A stretch of DNA of 64,000 bases. Origin: Sphingopyxis sp. USTB-05. GTDB lineage: Bacteria > Pseudomonadota > Alphaproteobacteria > Sphingomonadales > Sphingomonadaceae. Under the pieces are notes generated by a model. The model was not told the DNA's origin and did not search any database. It was given only the letters and a program-made list of their open reading frames with translations. Position numbers and translations under genes: made by a program. This document shows positions 51,842 to 60,097 of the stretch, piece after piece (position 1 is the first letter of the stretch; every line of letters begins with the position of its first letter). Location: assembly GCF_023822045.1 (NCBI RefSeq), contig NZ_CP084712.1:3224001-3288000 (forward strand), given 5' to 3'.

Positions 51842-53136
51842 TCCGGCGCGCGGCGCATCGCAAGCAGAAAGGCGAAGAATGACAGCGCGCTGACGATGAC
51901 GCCGACGAGCGCGAGCGCCTCTGCAAGCATGGTCTCTCCGCCCATCAACGCGCTGACACGCGTCACCACCCACGGCGCGAGGCCGAAGCCGATCAGCCCC
52001 GCTATCGCGATGAAGGCACCGATGCACAGGCCGCGAAGCTCGTTGGGAAGCAGCACGGTGAGCGCCACCGACACGACGAGCCCCGTCACTGCGCCGCACA
52101 GCGACATCACGCCGAGCGCGACCGCCAGGCCCGTCACGCTTGGCATTAGCGGGAACATCGCGGCGGGAACACCGATCCCCGCCGCGATGACCGCGCCCAG
52201 AAGAATGCCGCCGCGGCGGCGGCTTCTCTGTCCGATATCGGCCGAGAGCCCGCCCAGCACCGCGCCCGCAACGCCGGTGCCGAACATCAGCGCGCCGACC
52301 CAGCTCGCGAACTGCTGCGGTTGCAGCCCAAAGTCGCGCGACAATACGGGCGCGACCCAGACGGTCGCCGCGACATCGGCCATCACGACCGCGACCTGCC
52401 CGGCAAAAAGCGGCCCGAGAAATGCGCGGCGCGCCCAAAGTTCGGCGGCGACGACGCGGAACGGCGCATCGGGGCTGGCCTCGACCTCGCGCCGCGCCGG
52501 TTCGCGCAGGAACAGCAAGGGCAACAGGCACAGCGCGCTGATCGCAGCGAGCAGCACATGCGCTCCGCGCCATGGCGCGAGCCCGGCAAGCCAGCCCGGC
52601 GCAGAAAAATCGGCGAGTAGCCCGAACAGCCAGCCGGTGAGCGCAAAACCGAGCGCGACGCCCAGCGCCTTGCCCAGATTGACGATCAACATCGCGCGGC
52701 CGCGCTGTTCTGGCGCGCAAAAATCGGCGCAGAGCGAGAGTGCCGCGGTCAGCGATCCGGTCGACCCGATGCCGACGAGCATCCGCGCGGCAGTGAGCAA
52801 CCCAGCGCTCGGCGCAAAGGCCGTGAGCAAGGTTCCCAGTGTCCAGAGCAGCGCGAGTCCGATCGTAAGCCGCACGCGGTTGCGCCGGTCGACGAGGATG
52901 CCGATCGGGATCGAGAAGAGCACCATAGGCACCGCAGCGCCGAGCCCCTGGATCAGCGCCAGCGCATCGTCGCTCAATGCGAGTTCGGCCTTGGCGCTTT
53001 CCTGGATCGTCCCGAAGCTGCCGAGCGCGGTGAAGCCCATCGTCGTTACCAGCGCGAGCAACAGCAGCGGGACGAGCGTCGCGGGCGCGGTCAAACGCGG
53101 GGCGGGCGCGCCGAGCGGTTCAGCGTGCGTCGCCAT
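51829..53136 (-). CDS. MFS transporter of the second receptor locus
   Basis: This 435-residue protein has 12 predicted membrane segments. Marks are the loop-2 region PIGILVDRRNRVRLTIGL and RMLVGIGSTGSLTAALSL in the N-half. It resembles organic-acid or metabolite:proton symporters of the major facilitator superfamily, and the substrate is not readable. I start at ATG 53136, which overlaps the dehydrogenase stop by one base (TGATG), so the two are coupled. It probably imports the product released or captured by the TonB receptor and esterase. Confidence 0.88.
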   Translation of the reverse strand: MATHAEPLGAPAPRLTAPATLVPLLLLALVTTMGFTALGSFGTIQESAKAELALSDDALALIQGLGAAVPMVLFSIPIGILVDRRNRVRLTIGLALLWTLGTLLTAFAPSAGLLTAARMLVGIGSTGSLTAALSLCADFCAPEQRGRAMLIVNLGKALGVALGFALTGWLFGLLADFSAPGWLAGLAPWRGAHVLLAAISALCLLPLLFLREPARREVEASPDAPFRVVAAELWARRAFLGPLFAGQVAVVMADVAATVWVAPVLSRDFGLQPQQFASWVGALMFGTGVAGAVLGGLSADIGQRSRRRGGILLGAVIAAGIGVPAAMFPLMPSVTGLAVALGVMSLCGAVTGLVVSVALTVLLPNELRGLCIGAFIAIAGLIGFGLAPWVVTRVSALMGGETMLAEALALVGVIVSALSFFAFLLAMRRAPEPIR

Positions 53137-54539
53137 CACAGCGAAAAAATCTTGCCGGGGTTGAGCAGGTTCTGCGGATCGAGCGCGCGCTTGATCATCC
53201 GCATCTGTTCGACCGCATCGCCGAGTTCGGCGACGAGCCACTCCTGCTTGCCGATCCCGATGCCATGTTCGCCCGTGCACGTCCCGTCCATTGCGAGCGC
53301 GCGTTCGACGATGCGGGCGTTGATCGCCTCGACCTCCGCCATTTCGTCGGGCGCGTCGGGATCGATCGAAAAGATGACGTGAAAATTGCCGTCGCCGACA
53401 TGGCCGAGGATCGTCGCGGGCACGCTCGACTGGTCGAGGTCGATGTGCGTTTGCGCGATACATTCGGCAAGGCGGCTGATCGGCACGCACACGTCGGTCG
53501 CCCATCCGATCGCGCCCGCGCGCATGTTGACCGCGGCATAATAGGCCTCGTGCCGCGCGCGCCACAGCTTGGTGCGTTCTTCGGGCAGGTTCGACCAGCT
53601 GAACGCGCTGCCGCCATTGGCTTCGGCGAGCGCCTTCACCGTTTCGACCTGTTCGGCGACGTTCGCGGCGCTGCCGTGAAACTCGAAAAAGAGCGTCGGG
53701 GCTTCAGGATAGTCGAGTTTCGACCAGCGGTTGACCGCGACCATCTGCTTTTTGTCGAGGATCTCGACGCGCGCGAGAGGAACCGCGCACTGGATCGACT
53801 GGACGACGGTATCGACCGCGCCGCCCAATGTATCGAAGCTGCACACCGCCGCCGAAATCGTATCGGGAACCGGATGCAGCCGCAGCGTCACTTCGGTGAT
53901 GATCCCAAGCGTGCCTTCCGAACCGACATAAAGCCGCGTCAGATCATATCCCGCCGCCGACTTGCGCGCGCGGCGCGCGGTGCGGATCACCTTGCCCTGC
54001 GGCGTCACGATTTCGAGGCTGAGCACCGCATCCTTCATCGTGCCATAGCGCACCGCATTGGTGCCCGACGCGCGGGTCGACGCCATGCCGCCGATCGTCG
54101 CATTGGCGCCGGGGTCGATCGGAAAGAACAGCCCCTGATCACGCAGGTGGACGTTCAGTTCCTCGCGCCGCACCCCCGGCTGGACCACACAGTCGAAATC
54201 CTCGGCGTTCACCGCGATCACTCTGTCCATCTGACTCATGTCGAGCGAGATGCCGCCGTTGACCGTCAGCGCATTGCCCTCGATCGACGTCCCCGCACCG
54301 AAAGGCACGATCGGAATGTCGGCGGCCGAGCAGAGATTCACCAGCGCGACGACATCTTCGGTCGAATGCGCAAAGACGACGGCGTCGGGCAGCACGGGAG
54401 CGAAATGAGACTCGCTCGATCCATGCTGCCCGAGCACCGCCTGGCCGCGCTGGAAACGGTCCCCAAACCGTTGCTCCAACGCCGCCACCAGACCGGCGGG
54501 GAGCGGCTTGCGTTCCCCCGAATGCGCCGTCCCCGCCAC
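53136..54539 (-). CDS. FAD-linked 2-hydroxyacid dehydrogenase (GlcD/DLD-like)
   Basis: This 467-residue flavoprotein is of the vanillyl-alcohol-oxidase-type group containing glycolate oxidase GlcD and D-lactate dehydrogenase (cytochrome). The FAD-binding part has IVPFGAGTSIEGNAL, GGISLDMSQMDRV, DPGANATIGGMASTRASGTNAVRYGTM and GSEGTLGIITEVTLRLHP. The C-terminal domain has GHVGDGNFH and GEHGIGIGKQEWL. It would oxidise a D-2-hydroxyacid to a 2-oxoacid. GTG 54539, two bases after the receptor stop, is the only sensible start. Confidence 0.92.
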   Translation of the reverse strand: MAGTAHSGERKPLPAGLVAALEQRFGDRFQRGQAVLGQHGSSESHFAPVLPDAVVFAHSTEDVVALVNLCSAADIPIVPFGAGTSIEGNALTVNGGISLDMSQMDRVIAVNAEDFDCVVQPGVRREELNVHLRDQGLFFPIDPGANATIGGMASTRASGTNAVRYGTMKDAVLSLEIVTPQGKVIRTARRARKSAAGYDLTRLYVGSEGTLGIITEVTLRLHPVPDTISAAVCSFDTLGGAVDTVVQSIQCAVPLARVEILDKKQMVAVNRWSKLDYPEAPTLFFEFHGSAANVAEQVETVKALAEANGGSAFSWSNLPEERTKLWRARHEAYYAAVNMRAGAIGWATDVCVPISRLAECIAQTHIDLDQSSVPATILGHVGDGNFHVIFSIDPDAPDEMAEVEAINARIVERALAMDGTCTGEHGIGIGKQEWLVAELGDAVEQMRMIKRALDPQNLLNPGKIFSL

Positions 54540-54541
54540 GG

Positions 54542-56719
54542 TCAGAACTTCAGGCTCGCGCGCACGCCATAACGGCGGCGGTCGCCCGTGATGCCAAGGT
54601 CCGAGGCCGGCAGGCCCGCGAGCGCCAGCGTCGTCTGTTCGATATAGGATTCGAAATATTTGGTGTTGAAGATGTTGTTCGCGAACAACGCCACCTCGAC
54701 CGGGCCGGTGCGATACGCGATCGACGCGTTGGTCAGCCAATAGCTGTCCAGGAAGGTCGGTGTCGTCTGGTTGAGCGTCGCGGCAAGGCGCTTGCCCTTG
54801 CCGACCAGTCCCGCGCTCAGCGTCAGGTCGCTGTCACCCCCGGTCTCGATCCGATAGTCGCTCGAAAAGCTGGCGGTCCAGTCGGGCTGGAAGGTCAGCC
54901 GGTCGGACGACAGCACGCGGCCCGTGGTCGCAGTATAGGCCGATGCGTCGGTGATGCGCGCATGCATCCAGGTGAAGGCGCCGTGCAGCGTCCACGCCTT
55001 TACCGGGCGGACCATCGCTTCGAGTTCGACACCATAGCTTTCGACATCCCCGGTGTTGAGATCGACGGTGACAAGCCCGCCGCCGATCGCCGGGGCGATC
55101 GAGTTGAGGCCGATATAATCCTTATAATCGCTATAAAAGACGGTGCCCGACAGGCTCATTCCCGGCGCAGCATATTTGGCGCCGGCTTCATAAGTCCATG
55201 CCGAGTCGCCCTTATACGTTCGCGTCGGCGCGGTCGGGGCGTTGAAGCCGCCGCCGCGATAGCCGCGCGCGACCGAGACATAGGTCATCAGGTCGGGGGT
55301 CCATTTGCGGGTGATCGACAGCTTCGGCTGCCATTCGTCCGACTTGATCTTGGCGGTTGGGACGATGCCGCCCGCCGTCGCGGTGCCGAGTATGGTCGTC
55401 GTGGCGGAGACGACCGAGCCGTTCGCGGTCCGATCTTCGTGGTCGAAGCGCAGGCCCGCCGCAATTTCCCAGTCGATGTTCGGCTTAAAGAAAAGCGTGC
55501 CAAAGGCTGCATAAGTATCGCCGACATTCTTCACGGCCGTGGTGCGCAGGATCGAAACCGGCCCCAGCACAGGATGCGTCAGGCGGATCGTGTCCTGCCC
55601 GCGCGCGCGCACCATCTCGTTCGAATAAAAGACGCCGAACAAAGTCGAGAATTGGTCCGACCATTCGCTGTCGAGCCGCGATTCGAGCGTCATCGTGCGC
55701 AGGCTGTCGCGCGCGATCGTCCGCACCGTGTCGGTCGGCCCGAAATCCCCCTCTCCATCGGGGGTAAAGCCGTTGCGCATATCATATGCGCCGATGACGC
55801 TGAGTTTCGAACCGCCGCCAAGATCGGCCTCGGCGCGCGCGTTGATGCCGCGATATTTGTACGAAACGCGGTTGATCGTGTTGAACTGGACGTCGCGGCG
55901 ATAGTCGGTCGGCCCGCTGACGCGCGAATAGGGCGTGTTCACCCCGTCGACCCAATCATAATAGCCTTTGACGGTCAGCGCGAAGCCGTCCGACGGGGTA
56001 ATCCGCAGCGTCGCGTTGACCGAGTCGGTGTTGAACGGGTTGGCGTTGCCGCCGATCACGCTATTCCGAAGGAAGCCGTCCTGCTGGCGGTGCGCGGCGG
56101 CGACGCGCAGCGCGACCTTGTCGGTAACGATGGGGCCAGAGACCGATCCCGACACCATCCAGCTATCGTCGGGACCGGCATAGCTGCCGTTCGCCCGGAC
56201 CTCGAAATCATTGCCCGGCTGGCGCGTGATCACATTGATCGCGCCCCCCATCGTATTCTTGCCGTACAATGTGCCCTGCGGCCCGCGCAGCACTTCGATG
56301 CGGTCGACGTCGAGCAGCGGGTTGTTCAAATAAGCGGTGTTCGGCTGATAGATGCCGTCGATGAACAGGCCGACGCCCGGCTGCACCGACTGGACGAGCG
56401 TCACCCCGACGCCGCGGATCGACACGAAGGCGCGGCCGGTGCCGTCGCTGTTGATATTGAGACCCGGCGAGAGAACCGCAGCTTCGCGTACCGAGTTGAA
56501 CCCGCGCGCGGTCAGCGTGTCGCCGGTGATCGCGGTGACGGCGATCGGCACGTCGGCCAGCGTTTCGTCGCGCTTGCGTGCGGTGACGACGATGATGCCG
56601 TCATCTTCGGTTTCGGCGGCAGCGGGCGTGGCAGCGCTATCCTGCGCAAAAGCGGGCGCGGCGCCTAAGGTAGCGGCCAAAACAAGCGTCGAAACAGCGG
56701 CAAATCGGAACTTGGTCAT
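54542..56719 (-). CDS. TonB-dependent receptor (second locus)
   Basis: This 725-residue outer-membrane receptor has a signal peptide (TKFRFAAVSTLVLAATLGAAPAFA), a TonB-box-like IIVVTARKRDETLADVPIAVTAI, a plug with SPGLNINSDGTGRAFVSIRGVG and RIEVLRGPQGTLYGKNTMGGAINVITR, and a barrel ending GDRRRYGVRASLKF. It is of the FyuA/iron- and substrate-receptor type common in Sphingomonads for non-iron organic compounds. The gene is followed after two bases by the hydroxyacid dehydrogenase gene. Two operator-like elements lie 41-75 bases upstream of the ATG. Confidence 0.92.
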   Translation of the reverse strand: MTKFRFAAVSTLVLAATLGAAPAFAQDSAATPAAAETEDDGIIVVTARKRDETLADVPIAVTAITGDTLTARGFNSVREAAVLSPGLNINSDGTGRAFVSIRGVGVTLVQSVQPGVGLFIDGIYQPNTAYLNNPLLDVDRIEVLRGPQGTLYGKNTMGGAINVITRQPGNDFEVRANGSYAGPDDSWMVSGSVSGPIVTDKVALRVAAAHRQQDGFLRNSVIGGNANPFNTDSVNATLRITPSDGFALTVKGYYDWVDGVNTPYSRVSGPTDYRRDVQFNTINRVSYKYRGINARAEADLGGGSKLSVIGAYDMRNGFTPDGEGDFGPTDTVRTIARDSLRTMTLESRLDSEWSDQFSTLFGVFYSNEMVRARGQDTIRLTHPVLGPVSILRTTAVKNVGDTYAAFGTLFFKPNIDWEIAAGLRFDHEDRTANGSVVSATTTILGTATAGGIVPTAKIKSDEWQPKLSITRKWTPDLMTYVSVARGYRGGGFNAPTAPTRTYKGDSAWTYEAGAKYAAPGMSLSGTVFYSDYKDYIGLNSIAPAIGGGLVTVDLNTGDVESYGVELEAMVRPVKAWTLHGAFTWMHARITDASAYTATTGRVLSSDRLTFQPDWTASFSSDYRIETGGDSDLTLSAGLVGKGKRLAATLNQTTPTFLDSYWLTNASIAYRTGPVEVALFANNIFNTKYFESYIEQTTLALAGLPASDLGITGDRRRYGVRASLKF

Positions 56720-56759
56720 CAGGCATCCCCAAAAACGGCGGTCTTGGCCGCCCGTGTAA

Positions 56760-56774
56760 ACCTATATGACAGCT
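56760..56774. promoter_or_regulatory. Operator-like element C
   Basis: ACCTATATGACAGCT fits the ACCTAT-N3-ATAGGT pattern with two changes in the right arm. It lies 41 bases upstream of the receptor ATG. Confidence 0.6.
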
Positions 56775-56779
56775 TTTAG

Positions 56780-56794
56780 ACCTATATGAAAGGT
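56780..56794. promoter_or_regulatory. Operator-like element D
   Basis: ACCTATATGAAAGGT fits the same palindrome with one change, 20 bases from element C. With C it mirrors the A/B pair before the regulator operon. Confidence 0.7.
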
Positions 56795-56849
56795 CTGCTC
56801 ATTGTGCTGATCCGCAGACTGGGTTTGCAGGAGCGCTGCGCGCGCTCAT

Positions 56850-56925
56850 CGTCACCCCGGGCTTGACCCGGGGTCCCGCTGTTCGTCGTCGCCAAGCGGG
56901 ACCGCGGGTCAAGCCCGGGGTGACG
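56850..56925. repeat. Palindromic repeat family C, copy 3
   Basis: It opens with CGTCACCCCGGGCTTGACCC and closes with GGTCAAGCCCGGGGTGACG, its inverse, matching the copies at 30476-30567 and 48554-48646. It separates the SDR gene end from the receptor promoter. Confidence 0.85.
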
Positions 56926-56952
56926 AGAATGGGCTAAGCTGAAAGCCGGCCG

Positions 56953-57726
56953 TTACCAGCAACTATATCCGCCGTCGGCCAGCACGATGCTGCCCGTCAT
57001 CAAACTCGCCATGTCGGAGGCGAGGAAGAGGATCACCGACGCCACCTCCTCCGGCTCGCCGAGGCGACTTTGCGGGGTGCCATCGATCCAGCGGCGATAC
57101 ATCTCGCTCGTCTTGTCGGCAAAAGCGTTGAGCGGCGTAGCGATATAGGTCGGCGCAACCGCATTCACCCGCACGCCGCGGCCTGCCCATTCGGCGGCAA
57201 GGCTCTTGGTAAGCTGATGTACCGCGGCCTTGGACGCGTTGTAATAGCTTTGCGGCTGCGGCCGATTGACGATGAAGCCCGACATCGACCCCACATTGAC
57301 GATGCTCCCCTGCCCCGCCGCGAGCATGTGGCGACCAAAGGCGCGCGCGCACCAGAAGCTGCCGTTGAGATTGACGTCGAGCACATTCAGCCAATGCTCG
57401 TCGGCAACCTCCTCGGCCGCCGTCTCGCTGCGCGCGATCCCGGCATTGTTGACGAGGATGTCGACCCGGCCGTCGCGCGCCAGCATCGCGGCGGCGGCGG
57501 CATCGACGGCCGTGCTGTCGGTGACGTCGAGCGCCTCTGCGAAGACGGCATAGCCCTTGGCAGCAAGATCGGCGACGGCGCGATCGAGCGCGGCGGTGTC
57601 CCTGTCGGCGATCGTCACCTTCGCCCCCGCTTCGGCCAGCGCCTCGGCGGTCGCGAGGCCGATGCCCTGCGCACCGCCCGTAACGAAGGCGGTGCGCCCA
57701 TCGAGGCGCAGCTTGTCGAGATACAT
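56953..57726 (-). CDS. Short-chain dehydrogenase/reductase
   Basis: This 257-residue protein is a classical SDR. The dinucleotide motif TGGAQGIG is at residues 16-23, the NNAG motif follows, the catalytic serine lies in NVGSMSG, and the YxxxK pair is in SYYNASK. The C-terminal VNAVAPTYIATPL and VLADGGYSCW are also typical. It would oxidise or reduce an alcohol/ketone with NAD(P). I start at ATG 57726 (MYLDKLRLDGRTAF). It lies 5 bases downstream of the carboxylesterase gene, so they are one operon, placed next to the second receptor locus. Confidence 0.92.
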   Translation of the reverse strand: MYLDKLRLDGRTAFVTGGAQGIGLATAEALAEAGAKVTIADRDTAALDRAVADLAAKGYAVFAEALDVTDSTAVDAAAAAMLARDGRVDILVNNAGIARSETAAEEVADEHWLNVLDVNLNGSFWCARAFGRHMLAAGQGSIVNVGSMSGFIVNRPQPQSYYNASKAAVHQLTKSLAAEWAGRGVRVNAVAPTYIATPLNAFADKTSEMYRRWIDGTPQSRLGEPEEVASVILFLASDMASLMTGSIVLADGGYSCW

Positions 57727-57731
57727 AGAGT

Positions 57732-59216
57732 CTACTCCGGAACGAAGGCGGCGGCGGGCATCACGGGTTCGTGCAGCGCCTCGCCGCGCGTCACCTGATA
57801 CACCATGCGGTACCCGCCGAACTCGGGCCACGGCATCGCGCCCGTTCGGGCGAAACCGGCCCATAAGTCATGCACCCGGTCGGCGAGCGCCTGTGGCGGG
57901 TCCATTCCCGCCAGGCCTTGCGGGCCCGTGACGCTCGGCAGCGTCTTGAACACGAACGGCATCTCGATCCCATGGCATGCGCCGAGTTCGCCGTCGCACG
58001 CGGGCGAGCGCCAGTCGAACTCGTACATCCACGTCTGGCCCTGATGCGCCGCGGCATATTGTCGTGCCGGCCAGCGGAAGACGAGGTCGTTCATCGCGTC
58101 GGTCAGCGCCTCGCCCGGCCGCACGCCCGGTTGCTTGTAGCCATAGGCCTTCAGCACCGCTTTCGCCTCCGGATGCGACCGCCCGAGCAGCCAGCGTGCG
58201 AACAGCCCGCCGATCTTTTTCCGGACTCCCGTGGGCACGAAATAGAGGTTCATCTCATCGGCATTGGAGCCGATGACAATTTCCACATCGCTACCGGCAC
58301 CTTTGCGCAGCGCGTCGATCGGCTTTTCGGGAAGCACATCGTCGCCATAGACCGGGATGAAGCGGCTGATCCCATAGACCGGCTCGCGCCCGTCTCCGTC
58401 GCGGAGGTCGACCGCCCACGGCTTGGCAACCTTGTCGATCGCGTCCATCGCGTCCTTGTCGGACACCGGTAGAAATCCGCTCGCGTCGGGCACGATACGC
58501 AGCACTTTCGCCAACTTCCGCACCAACCGCTGCGCCACCCCGATCTCGCGCACCATCGCCCCATGCCCGCTCTGAATGATCGCGCGCTGGAACAGCCCCT
58601 TCGCGAGCGGCGAAGTCACAAGATCGGCAATCGCCATCGCCCCCGCACTCTCGCCGAACACGGTGACCTTGGCGGGATCGCCGCCGAAAGCCGCGATATT
58701 GCGCTGAACCCATGCAAGCGCGAACAGCATGTCACGCAGGCCAAGGTTCGTTGGGACGCCGGGTACGGGCAGGAAGCCGTCGATCCCCATGCGATAATTG
58801 ATCGCGACACATACGGCGCCCGATTCCGCAAACGCGGTGCCGTCATGCACAGGGGCATCCTTGCAGCCCCCGACGAAGCCGCCACCATGGATGAAGACCA
58901 TGACCGGCGCGGTTTTGGCATCGGTCGGCGCCCAGACGTTGAGGCGAAGATAATCGCCGTCGCTGCCGTCGCTGCCATGACCGACGAGCGGCGTCGGGTC
59001 GACCATGGGAAAAGGCCTGATCCGGTGCGGCGCTGCGGGACCCGGATCGTTCATGTCGCGCACGCCGTCCCACGCCTGCGGCGGTTGCGGCAGCTCGAAA
59101 CGTTTCGGCGGTGCCGCATAGGGAACGCCAAGAAAAATTGCTATCGAGCCGCGAATTCGACCGCGGATCGAGCCGCCATCGACCTGGATTGAAGCGCTAT
59201 TTCGTTCGTCGGTCAT
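57732..59216 (-). CDS. Type-B carboxylesterase
   Basis: This 494-residue protein belongs to the cholinesterase/carboxylesterase-B family. The oxyanion region VMVFIHGGGFVGG, the nucleophile elbow FGESAGAMA and FLGVPYAAPP at the start are diagnostic. No signal peptide is seen, so it should work in the cytoplasm. It would cleave an ester, possibly releasing a hydroxyacid or alcohol that the SDR and the FAD dehydrogenase of the neighbouring locus oxidise. The actual substrate is unknown. It is the first gene of the pair with the SDR. Confidence 0.93.
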   Translation of the reverse strand: MTDERNSASIQVDGGSIRGRIRGSIAIFLGVPYAAPPKRFELPQPPQAWDGVRDMNDPGPAAPHRIRPFPMVDPTPLVGHGSDGSDGDYLRLNVWAPTDAKTAPVMVFIHGGGFVGGCKDAPVHDGTAFAESGAVCVAINYRMGIDGFLPVPGVPTNLGLRDMLFALAWVQRNIAAFGGDPAKVTVFGESAGAMAIADLVTSPLAKGLFQRAIIQSGHGAMVREIGVAQRLVRKLAKVLRIVPDASGFLPVSDKDAMDAIDKVAKPWAVDLRDGDGREPVYGISRFIPVYGDDVLPEKPIDALRKGAGSDVEIVIGSNADEMNLYFVPTGVRKKIGGLFARWLLGRSHPEAKAVLKAYGYKQPGVRPGEALTDAMNDLVFRWPARQYAAAHQGQTWMYEFDWRSPACDGELGACHGIEMPFVFKTLPSVTGPQGLAGMDPPQALADRVHDLWAGFARTGAMPWPEFGGYRMVYQVTRGEALHEPVMPAAAFVPE

Positions 59217-59390
59217 GGCGGGGGGATATCATCTCGCGCGCCATCGCACCTAGACCGGCGGATGTGCCCGGCGAAATAGGAAATATGCCCGGCGCCCTGA
59301 AGGGGTCGCGCGCGGACCGGCGCTCGTGCCCGAATGATCGCGACAGCGGACGCCCCGCGTCGCGATCACCGCCTCGGCAAGTCGATCCGA

Positions 59391-60068
59391 TCAGCCCTTT
59401 TTGGGAGCGTCCCCGGCCCCGTCGGCATATTTGATCGAGCAGCCATAGGGCTGCGCAAATGCCGTCGCGACAGGCCGCCCTGCCGCGTGGTCGTCGAGCG
59501 CCGCGCGGACAAAATTCTTCGCACCCTGCAGATCCTCGACCTTGTTGGTCGGCTTGTCATCGATGCCGCCGGCATAAATGATCCGCCCCTCGCCATCGAT
59601 CACGCGCATGTCGGGCGTCGTCTTTGCGCCATAGGCCTTACCCGTCGCGCCGGTCGGATCGAGGAGGAGATGGGTGAAGCTCGCGTTGAAACGCTGCCCC
59701 CAGTTCTTCGCACGCTCGCCCTCGACAAAGCCCTGTTCGCCGGGCGCCGACGAAATGATCGTCAGCCAGACGACGCCGTCCGCAACCGCTTGCTTCTGCA
59801 ACGCCTGCATCGCGCCGCTATAATGTTTCTTCACATAGGGGCAGTCCTCGTTCGTCCATTCGAGTACCACGGTCTTGCCGCGAAAGTCGGCCAGCGAGAC
59901 TTGCTTGCCATTGGCGTCGGCGAGTTGAAAGGCGGGCGCGATCTGACCGCCGGCGGCCTCCACCTTTTCCTTCCCTGCGGGCGCTTCGGCTGTTTTTTCC
60001 GCGGGCTGTCCGCAACCGGCGAGCATCAGCGCCGACGCAGCGGCGATCGAAAGCAATGCATGTTTCAC
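59391..60068 (-). CDS. Peroxiredoxin-like periplasmic lipoprotein
   Basis: This 225-residue protein has a lipoprotein signal (MKHALLSIAAASALMLAGC, cysteine 19) and a linker, then an AhpC/TSA-type thioredoxin fold. Its single N-terminal redox motif is WTNEDCPYVKKHYSG, not the CxxC of TlpA. This pattern fits the periplasmic peroxiredoxin-like substrates described for ScsB-type reductases. The start is GTG 60068, with AGGAG eight bases before it; an ATG farther up is less well placed. It is immediately downstream of the DsbD/ScsB gene, which probably keeps it reduced. Confidence 0.88.
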   Translation of the reverse strand: MKHALLSIAAASALMLAGCGQPAEKTAEAPAGKEKVEAAGGQIAPAFQLADANGKQVSLADFRGKTVVLEWTNEDCPYVKKHYSGAMQALQKQAVADGVVWLTIISSAPGEQGFVEGERAKNWGQRFNASFTHLLLDPTGATGKAYGAKTTPDMRVIDGEGRIIYAGGIDDKPTNKVEDLQGAKNFVRAALDDHAAGRPVATAFAQPYGCSIKYADGAGDAPKKG

Positions 60069-60097
60069 GGCTATTCTCCTCTCGGTCATCATCAAGT

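Noticed and set aside
7650..56925. Palindromic repeats as a possible CRISPR array
   Set aside because: Copies are single, scattered over 50 kb and internally inverted, without regular spacers or cas genes.
59217..59390. Search for an ACCTAT-type operator upstream of the carboxylesterase gene
   Set aside because: Only a loose CACCTAG stretch is present near 59249; it lacks the right arm, so the esterase-SDR pair is not assigned to the regulon.
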